64,000 nt of DNA from Nocardioides sp. (GTDB lineage: Bacteria; Actinomycetota; Actinomycetes; Propionibacteriales; Nocardioidaceae). The stretch lies in contig JACJWV010000014.1 in the NCBI GenBank assembly GCA_020636915.1, forward strand, positions 1 through 64,000, written 5' to 3'. The translations under genes were made by a program, and so were the position numbers. The notes below the pieces were generated by a model, which made no database searches, was not told the origin of the DNA, and saw only the letters and a program-made list of their open reading frames with translations. Of this stretch, positions 49,833 through 58,793 are shown piece after piece (positions within the stretch are counted from its first letter, which is position 1; the number at the start of each line of letters is the position of its first letter).

Positions 49833-51059
49833 ATGTCCCGACCCCACGTGCTCGCCCTCGTCCAGGCCGGCGGCTCCGGTGGCCGGATGGACGTCCTCAC
49901 CCGGGAGCGGGCCAAGCCCACGCTGCCCTTCGCCGGCGTCCACCGGCTCGTCGACTTCCCCCTCTCCAACCTCGCGAACAGCGGCATCGAGGAGGTCTGG
50001 CTGTCGGTGCAGTACCTCGGGGCGGCCCTGGGGGAGCAGGTCTCCAACGGACGCCCGTGGGACCTGGACCGCAACCGCGGCGGACTGCGCCTGCTCATGC
50101 CCGAGCGGGGCACCGGCAGCACCGACGAGGAGGGCTTCGCGCGCGGCAACGCCGACGAGCTCTACCGGATCCGCGACCAGATCATCGCGAACGGACCCGA
50201 GCAGCTGGTGGTGTGCAGCGCCGACCACGTCTACCGCCTCGACCTCGGCGACGTGCTGGGCACGCATCGCGAGGCCGGTGCGGAGTGCACCCTCGTGACC
50301 GCGACGGTGCCGGTGCCCGAGGCCGCCGACCACGCGACGGTCGAGAGCGGCGCCGACGGGAGGGTCACCGGTTTCGCCTACAAGCCCGAGGAGCCGACCA
50401 CGGGGACCGTGGCCGCGGAGATCTTCGTCTACGACCCGCAGGTGCTGGTGACGGTGCTCGAGGAGCTGCACCACGAGCTGGGCGCCGACGCGCCCGAGGG
50501 CGACAGCGGCCTCGGTGACTACGGCGACCACCTGCTGCCGCGCCTGGTCGAGCGCGGCAAGGTCGTCGCCCACCCGATCGGCGGCTACTGGAAGGACCTG
50601 GGCCAGCCGCACAAGTACCTCGCGGCCCACCGCGACGCGCTGACCGACGACCTCGGCGTGCTCGGTGACCCGGACTGGCCGATCCTCGGCCACCACCTCC
50701 AGCGGCCGGCGGCCCGGGTGCGGGCGGGGGCGGAGGTGGCCGACAGCCTCCTCAGCCCGGGTGCGCTGGTGCACGGCACCGTGGTCCGCAGCGTGGTCGG
50801 GCCGGGCACGGTCGTCGAGGAGGGCGCCGTCGTGCGCGACAGCGTGCTCTTCGAGGGCACCGTCGTCGAGCGGGGTGCGTGCATCGAGCGGTCGGTCGTC
50901 GATCGTGACTGCGTCGTCGGTGCCGGGTCCCGGGTCGGCTCGCCCGACACCGACCTCGACGACCCCGACGCGATCACGCTGGTGGGGCGTGCCTCGAGGA
51001 TCGGCGCCGGAGCGGTCGTCGCGGGCGGCGCACGCCTCGAGCCCGGCACCACCGCCTGA
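49833..51059 (+). CDS. GlgC-like sugar-1-phosphate nucleotidyltransferase
   Basis: A 408-residue nucleotidyltransferase. The N-terminal Rossmann part has LALVQAGGSGGRMDVLTRER followed by AKPTLPFAGVHRLVDFPLSN, and CSADHVYRLDL binds metal. A left-handed beta-helix (about 290-400) has hexapeptide-like repeats (GALVHGTVVRSVVGPGTVVE). It resembles ADP-glucose pyrophosphorylase, but the N-terminal loop GGSGGRMDVL departs from the usual G-x-R-L, so this may be a paralogue. No glgA/glgB is adjacent. Confidence 0.82.
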   Translation: MSRPHVLALVQAGGSGGRMDVLTRERAKPTLPFAGVHRLVDFPLSNLANSGIEEVWLSVQYLGAALGEQVSNGRPWDLDRNRGGLRLLMPERGTGSTDEEGFARGNADELYRIRDQIIANGPEQLVVCSADHVYRLDLGDVLGTHREAGAECTLVTATVPVPEAADHATVESGADGRVTGFAYKPEEPTTGTVAAEIFVYDPQVLVTVLEELHHELGADAPEGDSGLGDYGDHLLPRLVERGKVVAHPIGGYWKDLGQPHKYLAAHRDALTDDLGVLGDPDWPILGHHLQRPAARVRAGAEVADSLLSPGALVHGTVVRSVVGPGTVVEEGAVVRDSVLFEGTVVERGACIERSVVDRDCVVGAGSRVGSPDTDLDDPDAITLVGRASRIGAGAVVAGGARLEPGTTA

Positions 51060-51075
51060 GCCCCGCCCGCCACCC

Positions 51076-51561
51076 TCACGGCATGAGGAGGGCGGCCAGG
51101 GTGCCGCCGAGCTCGTACGCCGCCGCCTCCTGCTCCGGGCCGACCTCGCCGACGACCTCCAGCACCTCGGCGGCCTGCACCCACGGGAGGGCTCCGGCGA
51201 TGGAGAGGACCGAGCGCACCGCTCCGGTCGTGTCGTAGCGCCCGTGCACCCAGAGACCGAACGGCCGCTTGCCGCCCGCTCCCGCGCCGGCGGAGCCGTC
51301 CTCGGCCAGCGCGCCCCCTGCCTCGAGGAAGATGGTGTCGAAGAAGTGCTTGAGAGCCCCGCTCATGTAGCCGAAGTTGGCGGTCGTGCCGAGCAGGTAG
51401 CCGTCCGCGGCGAGCACGTCGTCGGCCCTCGCCTCCAGGGCCGGGACGACCCGCACCTCGACGTCGTCGACCTGGTCGTCGTGCGCACCGGCGACCACGG
51501 CGTCCGTGAGTGCCTGCACGCCCGTCGTCGGGGAGTGGTGGACGACGAGGAGCCTGGCCAT
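51076..51561 (-). CDS. Flavodoxin/WrbA-like FMN protein
   Basis: A 161-residue flavodoxin-fold protein. LLVVHHSPTTGVQALTDAV opens with the phosphate loop (Ser-Pro-Thr-Thr-Gly), and LLGTTANFGYMSGALKHFFD (about 57-76) is the WrbA-like FMN-ring site. FGLWVHGRYDTTGAV follows. It would carry electrons or reduce quinones with NAD(P)H. It ends 16 bp from the convergent GlgC-like gene and lies 12 bp after the GAF-ANTAR gene on the same strand, so it may be cotranscribed with it. Confidence 0.83.
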   Translation of the reverse strand: MARLLVVHHSPTTGVQALTDAVVAGAHDDQVDDVEVRVVPALEARADDVLAADGYLLGTTANFGYMSGALKHFFDTIFLEAGGALAEDGSAGAGAGGKRPFGLWVHGRYDTTGAVRSVLSIAGALPWVQAAEVLEVVGEVGPEQEAAAYELGGTLAALLMP

Positions 51562-51573
51562 GAGGCCAGGCTG

Positions 51574-52287
51574 TCACGACCGGTCGTCGAGGCGGAGGCG
51601 GCGCTCGTCGGCGACCTTCTGGGCCACGTCGCGCAGCTTGAGGTTGCGGTCGTTGGAGTAGCGGTGGAGCACCTCGAAGGCACGCTCGTAGGAGATGTCG
51701 TACTGCGCGGCCAGCACGCCCTGGGCGATGCCGATGACGTGGCGCGACTCCAGGGCCGCGCGCAGCCCGCTCACCAGGCGGGCCTTGCTCATCGCCTCCG
51801 TGGCGTGGGCGCCGAAGATCTGGGCGATGTCGGTGGCGTCGCCGCTGAAGTTGTGCGCCTGCTCGGCGTAGAGGTTCAGGGCCCCGATCGTCTCCTCGGC
51901 GGTGGCGAGGCGGATCGCCATCACCGAGCCGATGCCTGCGCTGCGGGCCTCGTCGGCCCAGCGCGGCCAGCGCCGGTCCGTGGCGACGTCGTCGACGACG
52001 ACGTCGTCGTGCTCGAACGCCGCGTCGAGGCAGGGTCCCTGGCCGAGCGCGTACTGCACGGCATCGAGCCGGTCCACCAGGGCGTCGGTGGACGCCACCG
52101 TCTCCGCGCGCGCACGCCGCCTGCGCAGGGTGATCCCGGCGTGGACGCACCCGGGCACCATCTCGGTGGCGCTCTTGACGACGGCGTCGAAGGTGAGCTC
52201 CTCCGACGGCTCGCTGAGGAGCGAGCCGCTCAGCGCGGCGAACTCGGCCGCCAGCGCGCGGTCCCCGGGCGTCCGGTGGTCGGTCAT
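51574..52287 (-). CDS. GAF-ANTAR transcription antitermination regulator
   Basis: A 237-residue protein: GAF sensor domain (about 35-165, with CLDAAFEHDDVVVDDVATD and IGALNLYAEQ) and ANTAR RNA-binding domain (about 170-230, with ALESRHVIGIAQGVLAAQY and FEVLHRYSNDRNLKLRDVA). ANTAR proteins bind paired RNA hexaloops and prevent termination. Overlap of the start with the sigma-factor stop (ATGA) shows a two-gene regulatory unit: sigma factor plus antiterminator. The signal for GAF is unknown. Confidence 0.92.
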   Translation of the reverse strand: MTDHRTPGDRALAAEFAALSGSLLSEPSEELTFDAVVKSATEMVPGCVHAGITLRRRRARAETVASTDALVDRLDAVQYALGQGPCLDAAFEHDDVVVDDVATDRRWPRWADEARSAGIGSVMAIRLATAEETIGALNLYAEQAHNFSGDATDIAQIFGAHATEAMSKARLVSGLRAALESRHVIGIAQGVLAAQYDISYERAFEVLHRYSNDRNLKLRDVAQKVADERRLRLDDRS

Positions 52288-53081
52288 CCGGTCTCCTGGA
52301 GGTCCTCCCGCAGGGAGCCGAGGATCCGGCTCAGCAGGCGCGAGACCTGCATCTGGGTGACGCCGAGGTCCTGACCGATCTCCTCCTGCGTGCGGTCCTC
52401 GAAGAAGCGGAGGTAGAGGATGCGGCGGTCGCGCTCGGACAGACGTCGCACGACCGGGGCCAGGGTCACCCGCGCCTCGCTCGCGTCGGTCTCGTGGTCC
52501 TCGTCGGGAAGCAGGTCGCCGACCGAGGCCGATGCCTCGCCTCCCACCGGCTGGTCGAGGGAGGCGGGCTGGAAGCACCCGAACGCCGCCACGGCCTCAC
52601 GGTACTCCTCGACCGGGAGCCCGACCTCGTCGGCGATCTCCTCGGGCTCCGGCTCCCGACCGAGGCGGTGGCCGAGCTGGTCGACCGCCTGGTTGATCCG
52701 CCACTGGGTCTCCTGGATCCGCCGGGGCGGACGCACGGTCCAGCCCTGGTCGCGGAAGTAGCGCTGGAGCTCGCCGCGGATCGTCGGGACGGCGTAGGAC
52801 AGCAGGTCGTTGCGCAGCGACGGGTCGAAGCGGCCGACGGCCTTGGTGAGTCCCTCGAAGGCGACCTGGTACAGGTCCTCCTGGGGCACCCCGCGGTTGC
52901 GGTAGCGCGAGGCGACCGCCTCGGCGACGCCGCGGTTGATGACGACGGCTCGCTCCCGCAAGGCCCCCGCGCGGTCGGGGTCCTCGCACTCGTGGGCGAG
53001 ACGGAGCAGCTCGGCGGTCTGCTCGGAGCGTTCGCTGCGGCTCAGGCCGCAGTCGGGGTCGGACGTGGGTGTGGAAGACAT
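52284..53081 (-). CDS. SigB/SigF-family RNA polymerase sigma factor
   Basis: A 265-residue stress/sporulation-type sigma factor. Region 2 has YRNRGVPQEDLYQVAFEGLT and FDPSLRNDLLSYAVPTIRGE; region 3 and region 4 follow with RLSERDRRILYLRFFEDRTQ and EIGQDLGVTQMQVSRLL. Such factors are usually paired with an RsbW-type anti-sigma gene; none is next to this one. ATG 53081 is preferred (GGAG 10 nt upstream); ATG 53096 is the alternative. Both divergent promoters upstream resemble its own class. Confidence 0.92.
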   Translation of the reverse strand: MSSTPTSDPDCGLSRSERSEQTAELLRLAHECEDPDRAGALRERAVVINRGVAEAVASRYRNRGVPQEDLYQVAFEGLTKAVGRFDPSLRNDLLSYAVPTIRGELQRYFRDQGWTVRPPRRIQETQWRINQAVDQLGHRLGREPEPEEIADEVGLPVEEYREAVAAFGCFQPASLDQPVGGEASASVGDLLPDEDHETDASEARVTLAPVVRRLSERDRRILYLRFFEDRTQEEIGQDLGVTQMQVSRLLSRILGSLREDLQETG

Positions 53082-53227
53082 GCGTGGCGACTCCATCCCC
53101 CGCGGTGCGCGGTGGCGGGTGCGCCTTGCCGTGGGCTCCAGCAAGGAGGTCGTCCTGTTTCTCCCTTGCGACGCTACCCGGGCAGCACCCGGACACAAGG
53201 CCCCCGAGAAGCGGGCGTGCTGGTGAC

Positions 53228-53254
53228 GTACCCGGTGCGCAGCACCCGGTAACC
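53228..53254 (-). promoter_or_regulatory. Possible SigF-type promoter for the sigma operon
   Basis: On the minus strand GGTTA (53254-53250), a 16-bp gap, then GGGTAC (53233-53228), close to the GGTTT-N15-GGGTA class. It lies about 150 bp before the sigma start, so the operon could be autoregulated. Confidence 0.45.
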
Positions 53255-53255
53255 C

Positions 53256-53280
53256 GTTTCCGCTGCTCACCGTCGGGATA
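53256..53280 (+). promoter_or_regulatory. Possible SigF-type promoter for the zinc dehydrogenase
   Basis: GTTT (53256-53259), 15-bp gap, GGGATA (53275-53280), near the consensus of SigB/SigF promoters. It lies 49 bp before GTG 53329. The two divergent -35 parts almost touch. Confidence 0.55.
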
Positions 53281-53328
53281 CCTCGCGACGACGCACGAGA
53301 CCGAGAACCGAGGAACGGGAGGACACCA

Positions 53329-54510
53329 GTGAAGGCTGTGACCTGGCAGGGCAGGCAGGACATGCGCGTCGAGGAGGTCCCGGATCCCACGATCCAGGAG
53401 CCCACCGACGCGATCGTGAAGATCACGACCACCGGGCTGTGCGGCTCCGACCTGCACCTCTACGACCCGCTCACCCCGTTCATGACGCCGGGAGACGTCG
53501 TCGGCCACGAGCCGATGGGGGTGGTCGAGGAGGTCGGCCCGGAGGTCACCGCGCTGAAGCCGGGCGACCGGGTGGTCGTCCCCTTCAACGTCAGCTGCGG
53601 GTCGTGCTGGATGTGTGACCGGCACCTCTACAGCCAGTGCGAGACCACGCAGAACCGGGAGAGCGGCACCGGCGCGAGCCTGTTCGGCTACAGCAAGCTC
53701 TACGGCCAGGTCCCGGGCGGCCAGGCCGAGTACCTCCGGGTGCCGTTCGCGAACTTCTTGCCGGTGAAGGTCCCTGACGGTCCCTCCGACGAGCGCTTCG
53801 TCTACCTGTCCGACGTACTTCCCACCGCCTGGCAGGGCGTTGCCTACGCGGACGTCCCCGAGGGCGGCACGCTCCTGGTGCTGGGGGCCGGGCCGATCGG
53901 TGACATGGCGGCGCGGATCGCCCTGCACCAGGGGCGACGCGTCATCGTCGTCGACCAGGTCCCGGAGCGGCTGGCCCGGGTGGCCGCCCGGGGCGCCGAG
54001 ACGATCGACTTCTCCGAGGTGGACGACGTCCCGGCGGCCGTGCGCGAGCTGACGGGTGGGCGCGGCGCGGACGCCGTCCACGAGGCCGTCGGCATGGAGG
54101 CGCACGGGTCCCCGGTCGCCGAGGCCGCGCAGAAGTCGCTGCGGTTCCTGCCGAAGAAGGTGCAGGAGCTGATGATGACGAACATGAGCGTCGAGAGGCT
54201 GGAGGCGCTCTACACGGCGTTCGAGGCGGTACGCCGCGGCGGCACCGTGTCGATCTCCGGGGTGTACGGCGGCGCTGCCGACCCGATCCCGATGATGCAG
54301 ATCTTCGACAAGCAGCTGCAGCTGCGCATGGGCCAGGCCAACGTCCGGCGGTGGACCGACGAGATCCTCCGGGTCCTGGAGAAGGACGAGGACGTGCTGG
54401 GTGTCGAGGACTTCGCCACCCACCGGCTCCCGCTGGACGCCGCTCCCGAGGCGTACCGGCAGTTCCGGGACAAGGAGGACGGGATGGTCAAGGTGCTGTT
54501 CAAGCCCTGA
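53329..54510 (+). CDS. Zinc-dependent alcohol dehydrogenase (formaldehyde dehydrogenase-like)
   Basis: A 393-residue zinc MDR enzyme. GLCGSDLHLYD (Cys37) and GHEPMGVVEEVG give catalytic zinc ligands; NVSCGSCWMCDRHLYSQC holds the structural zinc Cys set; LLVLGAGPIGDMAARIAL binds NAD. It resembles glutathione-independent formaldehyde dehydrogenase/threonine dehydrogenase-like proteins. GTG start with GGGAGG upstream. A SigF-type promoter suggests stress induction together with the divergent sigma operon. A strong hairpin ends it. Confidence 0.87.
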   Translation: MKAVTWQGRQDMRVEEVPDPTIQEPTDAIVKITTTGLCGSDLHLYDPLTPFMTPGDVVGHEPMGVVEEVGPEVTALKPGDRVVVPFNVSCGSCWMCDRHLYSQCETTQNRESGTGASLFGYSKLYGQVPGGQAEYLRVPFANFLPVKVPDGPSDERFVYLSDVLPTAWQGVAYADVPEGGTLLVLGAGPIGDMAARIALHQGRRVIVVDQVPERLARVAARGAETIDFSEVDDVPAAVRELTGGRGADAVHEAVGMEAHGSPVAEAAQKSLRFLPKKVQELMMTNMSVERLEALYTAFEAVRRGGTVSISGVYGGAADPIPMMQIFDKQLQLRMGQANVRRWTDEILRVLEKDEDVLGVEDFATHRLPLDAAPEAYRQFRDKEDGMVKVLFKP

Positions 54511-54531
54511 CCGACCAGCGTGTCCATCACC

Positions 54532-54571
54532 CGGGACGGCCCGGCGCCCCAGCGGGCGCCGGGCCGTCCCG
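54532..54571 (+). terminator. 18-bp stem hairpin after the dehydrogenase gene
   Basis: CGGGACGGCCCGGCGCCC, loop CAGC, GGGCGCCGGGCCGTCCCG: perfect 18-bp arms, 21 bp after the stop. There is no T-run, which is common for high-GC actinobacterial terminators. The leuA promoter region follows at once. Confidence 0.8.
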
Positions 54572-54591
54572 TGCGTTATGGTGTCGAGGTC

Positions 54592-54633
54592 ATGACGCGC
54601 AGCCTCCTCCTTCGCCGCCGCAGCGGGGTCTAG
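54592..54633 (+). CDS. leuA leader peptide (attenuator)
   Basis: A 13-codon ORF, MTRSLLLRRRSGV, with three Leu codons in a row (CTC CTC CTT), 72 bp before leuA. This matches the leader-peptide attenuation reported by comparative genomics for actinobacterial leuA: when Leu-tRNA is scarce the ribosome stalls on the Leu codons and leuA is expressed. TATGGT (54577-54582) could be its -10. Sequence between (54634-54700) can form alternative stems (GTGAG/CTCAC, CCTCG/CGAGG). Confidence 0.8.
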   Translation: MTRSLLLRRRSGV

Positions 54634-54705
54634 CACCAGCCGGACCGCCTCGCTGCGGAGTGAGTGTGTGCGCCGGCCCCTCACCGACGAGCACGAGGCA
54701 GACCC

Positions 54706-56439
54706 ATGACGATCCCCCCCGACATCCGCACGCAGCAGAAGCCGAGCGGCATGCCGTTCGAGCGCTACCGCCCCTTCCCGCCGATCGACCTCCCCGACCG
54801 CACCTGGCCGTCGGCGGTCATCACCCAGGCGCCGCGCTGGCTCTCCACCGACCTGCGTGACGGCAACCAGGCGCTCATCGACCCGATGACCCCGGCGCGC
54901 AAGATGAAGATGTTCGAGCTCCTCGTGAAGATGGGCTACAAGGAGATCGAGGTCGGCTTCCCGTCGGCCAGCGAGACCGACTTCGCCTTCGTCCGCCAGC
55001 TCATCGAGGGCGACCACATCCCCGACGACGTCACGATCTCGGTGCTCACCCAGGCCCGCGAGGACCTGATCGAGCGCAGCGTGCAGTCGCTGGTCGGCGT
55101 ACCCCGTGCCAACATCCACCTCTACAACGCACTGGCGCCCCTGTTCCGCCGCGTGGTGTTCCGGGCGAGCAAGGACGAGGTCAAGGACATCGCCGTCCGC
55201 GGGACCGAGATGGTCATGAAGCACGGCGACGCCTACCTCGACATGACCGTCATCGGCTACGAGTACAGCCCCGAGATCTTCACCTCCACCGAGCTGCCGT
55301 TCTCGGTCGAGGTGTGCGAGGCGGTCTCCGACGTCTGGCAGCCCGAGGACGGCCGCGAGATCATCCTCAACCTGCCCGCCACCGTCGAGGTCGCGACGCC
55401 CAACGTGTACGCCGACCAGATCGAGTGGTTCGGGCGCCAGCTGACCCGGCGCCAGAACACTGTCATCTCGCTGCACCCGCACAACGACCGCGGCACCGCG
55501 GTCGCCGCCACCGAGCTGGCGGTGATGGCCGGCGCGGACCGCGTGGAGGGCTGCCTGTTCGGGCACGGCGAACGTACCGGCAACGTCGACCTGGTGACCC
55601 TGGCGATGAACCTCTTCAGCCAGGGTGTCGACCCGATGGTCGACGTCTCCGACATCGACGAGGTCCGCCGCACCGTCGAGTACTGCACCAACCTGCCCGT
55701 GCACCCGCGGCACCCCTACGCCGGCGACCTGGTCTACACCGCCTTCTCCGGCTCCCACCAGGACGCGATCAAGAAGGGTCTGGAGGACCTCGACCGGCAG
55801 GCTGCGGAGCAGGGCGTGCCGGTGGCGTCGCTGCCCTGGGAGGCGCCGTACCTCCCGATCGACCCGCACGACGTCGGCCGCACCTACGAGGCCGTCATCC
55901 GGGTCAACAGCCAGTCCGGCAAGGGTGGGGTGGCCTACATCCTCAAGGCCGAGCACAAGATCGACCTGCCCCGCCGCGCGCAGATCGAGTTCAGCCGGGT
56001 CGTGCAGGAGCGGACCGACGCCGAGGGCGGCGAGATGACGCCCGACGAGATCTGGGCGGTCTTCTCCGCCGAGTACCTCGACCGCGAGGAGCCCCTGAGG
56101 CTCAACTCCGTGCACACCTCCTCCGCGGCGGGCCAGAAGGACGCGCTCGACGTCAACGTCTACGTCGACGGCGAGATCCGGTCGCTGCACGGCGAGGGCA
56201 ACGGGCCGATCGCGGCGTTCGTGAACGCGATCAACGAGCTCGAGCACGAGTTCGACGTGCGCGTCCTGGACTACGCCGAGCACGCGCTGTCGGCCGGCGG
56301 CGACGCGCTCGCCGCGGCGTACGTCGAGTGCCTGGTCCGCGACCAGGTCCACTGGGGAGTCGGCATCGACGTCAACATCGTCACCGCCTCGCTCAAGGCG
56401 GTCATCAGCGCGGTCAACCGGGCGCCAGCGGCAACCTGA
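54706..56439 (+). CDS. leuA: 2-isopropylmalate synthase LeuA
   Basis: A 577-residue enzyme that condenses 2-ketoisovalerate and acetyl-CoA, the first step of leucine synthesis. STDLRDGNQALIDPM (about 46-60) and SLHPHNDRGTAVAA give the metal and catalytic residues of the TIM barrel; the C-terminal LeuA dimer/feedback domain (about 440-570) follows. The length fits the actinobacterial (LeuA type 2) class. ATG 54706 has GAGG 7 nt upstream. The leader peptide upstream suggests attenuation. The 3' end overlaps the kinase remnant by 26 bp. Confidence 0.95.
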   Translation: MTIPPDIRTQQKPSGMPFERYRPFPPIDLPDRTWPSAVITQAPRWLSTDLRDGNQALIDPMTPARKMKMFELLVKMGYKEIEVGFPSASETDFAFVRQLIEGDHIPDDVTISVLTQAREDLIERSVQSLVGVPRANIHLYNALAPLFRRVVFRASKDEVKDIAVRGTEMVMKHGDAYLDMTVIGYEYSPEIFTSTELPFSVEVCEAVSDVWQPEDGREIILNLPATVEVATPNVYADQIEWFGRQLTRRQNTVISLHPHNDRGTAVAATELAVMAGADRVEGCLFGHGERTGNVDLVTLAMNLFSQGVDPMVDVSDIDEVRRTVEYCTNLPVHPRHPYAGDLVYTAFSGSHQDAIKKGLEDLDRQAAEQGVPVASLPWEAPYLPIDPHDVGRTYEAVIRVNSQSGKGGVAYILKAEHKIDLPRRAQIEFSRVVQERTDAEGGEMTPDEIWAVFSAEYLDREEPLRLNSVHTSSAAGQKDALDVNVYVDGEIRSLHGEGNGPIAAFVNAINELEHEFDVRVLDYAEHALSAGGDALAAAYVECLVRDQVHWGVGIDVNIVTASLKAVISAVNRAPAAT

Positions 56440-57902
56440 TCGTGAACGTCGTGCCCGCGAGGTGCGCGGACCGCACGTCGATCCGCCCGCCGTGGGCCGA
56501 CACGATCGCGTCGACGATCGACAGGCCCAGGCCGGTGCCCTGGATGGCGCGCTGCTGAGCGGTGGAGGAGCGGAAGAACCGCTGGAACAGGCGGTCCTGC
56601 TCCTCGACCGGGATACCGATACCGGTGTCGCTGACCGAGAGGCAGGCCTCGCCGCCGCCCGACGCGACGGTCACCGTGATCCCGCCGCCGTCGTCGGTGA
56701 ACTTGATCGCGTTGCTCAGCAGGTTCGTGAGCGCCCGCTCCAGCTGCTGCGCGTCCCCGGCCACCCGCACCGGGTCGGGCGGGACGACCACGTCCAACGT
56801 CAGGTGGCGGCGGCCCAGCTGTGCGCGCACGGCGTCCTCGGCGCCGGGCAGGATGGAGACGAGGTCGACCGTGCCTCGGTCCCAACCGGCCGCCCCTGAG
56901 TCCAGGCCGCTGAGCGTGAGCAGGTCGTCGCACAACGCGATCAGCCGCTGGCCGTTCCGCGCGATGCTCTCCAACATGGGTCGTTGCTCCTCGGCTGGCT
57001 CGACGAGAGTGCCGTCCTGGAGGAACTCGGTGTAGCCCACGATGCTGGTCACCGGGGTGCGCAGCTCGTGGCTGACCGTGGACACGAACTCGTTCTTCGC
57101 GGCGTCCAGGGCGCGCATCCGCTGGACGGCGAGCCGCTCCTTCTCGAGCGCCGCCATCAGCATCTCCTGGCTGTCACGCGCCTCGGTGACGTCGCGCCCG
57201 ACGCAGAGGTAGCCGACCCGGGCCGCGACCCGGTCGGCGGCCACGCTCAACGTCATCGAGACGGAAGTCCAGGGTCAACGTCTGGTGGGGGCCGAAGACC
57301 AGGAGGGTGACGACACTCAGCGCGGTGACCTGGGCGGGCAGCTCCCAGGTCACCTCCCGCAGCAACCTCCTCCGCGGCGCGGTGGACAGCGGCACGATGA
57401 CCAGGATCGCCGTCGCATGGGAGGCGGCCACCACCCGCCAGGTGAGGCTGAAGGTGCCGTCGCCGAGCACCTGCGCGCCGGTCGCTGCGATGGTCGCGAC
57501 GGTCGCGCCGCCGAGCACGGCGCCGACGACGAGCCGGACGAACGCCTCCAGCGTGGACAGGTCGTCGAGGGTGTCCCGGTCGCGCAGGAGGAAGGCGGTC
57601 ACGACCAGCGCCTCGGCCGTGTTCGCCACGGCGTACCAGACGGAGAGGTCCCACGGACGGCCGCCGAGGAGGTTCGCGAGCATGCTCACGGCCAGGATCG
57701 CCGGCACCCACCAGCGCCAGGACCGCCGGGGGGCGCGCCCCAGCAGGATCACGGCGATCCCGGCCGCCGGCCACCACGACGCCGCTGCCGCTGCCACCGG
57801 CGCGAACCTGATGGCGGCGACGCCGCTGGCCAGGATCGCCAGGAGAAGGATCAGGGCCAAGGGCCACGACATCTGGGCACGGCCCGCCCTCGACATGGGC
57901 AC
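56414..57902 (-). pseudogene. MASE1-PAS-histidine kinase broken by internal deletion/frameshift
   Basis: Two minus-strand reading frames join near 57250. The first (57902-57174) is a MASE1 membrane sensor that stops looking like MASE1 after LLVFGPHQTLTLDF, short of its last helices. The second (to 56414) begins in the end of a PAS domain (SVSMTLSVAADR...GYLCVGRDVTEA) and holds HisKA (STVSHELRTPVTSIVGY) and HATPase (NLLSNAIKFTDDG, DTGIGIP, GTGLGLSIV). The middle PAS is missing and the frames differ, so a deletion fused them out of frame. The kinase half could still be made from ATG 57256. Confidence 0.7.
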
Positions 57903-57906
57903 AGCC

Positions 57907-57912
57907 TAGGGT
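57907..57912 (+). promoter_or_regulatory. -10-like hexamer for the alpha/beta hydrolase gene
   Basis: TAGGGT lies 6 nt before ATG 57919 with no ribosome site, so a leaderless mRNA is likely. Confidence 0.5.
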
Positions 57913-57918
57913 GATGCC

Positions 57919-58776
57919 ATGTTGGTGTCGGAGAAGATCGGTCAGTTCTTCGTCGCGTCCGACGGTGGTCGAGACCGGTTGGAGTACACCGAGTACGGTG
58001 CCGGCGACGCCTGGGTGGTGCTGCTGCCTGCCGAGCTGACACCCCGCCGGATGCAGCAGCCGCTGGCACATGCGCTGGCAGCCGAGGGACTGCACGTGGT
58101 CACCCTCGACCTGCTCGGGCACGGCCGCTCGGACCGCCCCGACGACCCGCACGCCTACTCGGTGACCGAGTTCGCCGAGCAGGTCGTCGCGCTGCTGGAC
58201 CACCTCGGTGCGCCCCAGGCCGTGATCGGCGGGGTCTCGCTCGGTGCCAACGTCGCGCTGGAGGTGGCGGCCGTCGAGCCCGACCGCGTCCGGGGCCTGA
58301 TCGTCGAGGCGCCGATCCTCGACAACGGCGTGGAGGCCAGCATCGTGGTCTTCGGTCCACTGCTGCTCACGGCCCGCTTCCTGCCCCTGTCGGTCGCCGT
58401 GCTGCGTCGGCTGACGCGGCCGGTCCCGCGCGGGATCGTGCCGTTCTGGGCGGGGGTCGCCCTCGACACGTGCGACCAGCGGGCCGGAGCGCTGGCCGCG
58501 ATGCTGCACGGGCTCTTCTTCGGACGCGCCGCCCCGTCGTCGAAGGAGCGCCGCCGGATCCGGGTGCCGGCGCTGGTCGTCGGCCATCCCTTCGACCCGC
58601 TGCGGCCGATGGCGGACGCGGTCACCCTCGCCGACGAGCTCCCGAAGGGCACGTTCGTGCGGGCGCGGTCGGCCGTGGAGTGGCGGCTGGACCCCGAGCG
58701 GCTCGACCGCGCGGCCGTGGGCCTGGCGGTCGGGTGCTGGAAAGGCTCGCGTCGCCGCCGCCGTACCGGCGCCTGA
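57919..58776 (+). CDS. Alpha/beta hydrolase
   Basis: A 285-residue hydrolase. Oxyanion/strand text VVTLDLLGHGRSDRP, nucleophile elbow GGVSLGANVALE (Ser in G-x-S-x-G, about 106-117), and a late acid/His region around VVGHPFDPLRPM and SAVEWRLDPERL; the final catalytic His is not certain. It may be an esterase or a non-classical member. It is divergent from the broken kinase and directly precedes recO. Confidence 0.85.
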   Translation: MLVSEKIGQFFVASDGGRDRLEYTEYGAGDAWVVLLPAELTPRRMQQPLAHALAAEGLHVVTLDLLGHGRSDRPDDPHAYSVTEFAEQVVALLDHLGAPQAVIGGVSLGANVALEVAAVEPDRVRGLIVEAPILDNGVEASIVVFGPLLLTARFLPLSVAVLRRLTRPVPRGIVPFWAGVALDTCDQRAGALAAMLHGLFFGRAAPSSKERRRIRVPALVVGHPFDPLRPMADAVTLADELPKGTFVRARSAVEWRLDPERLDRAAVGLAVGCWKGSRRRRRTGA

Positions 58777-58793
58777 CCCGGCACACTAGGGGG

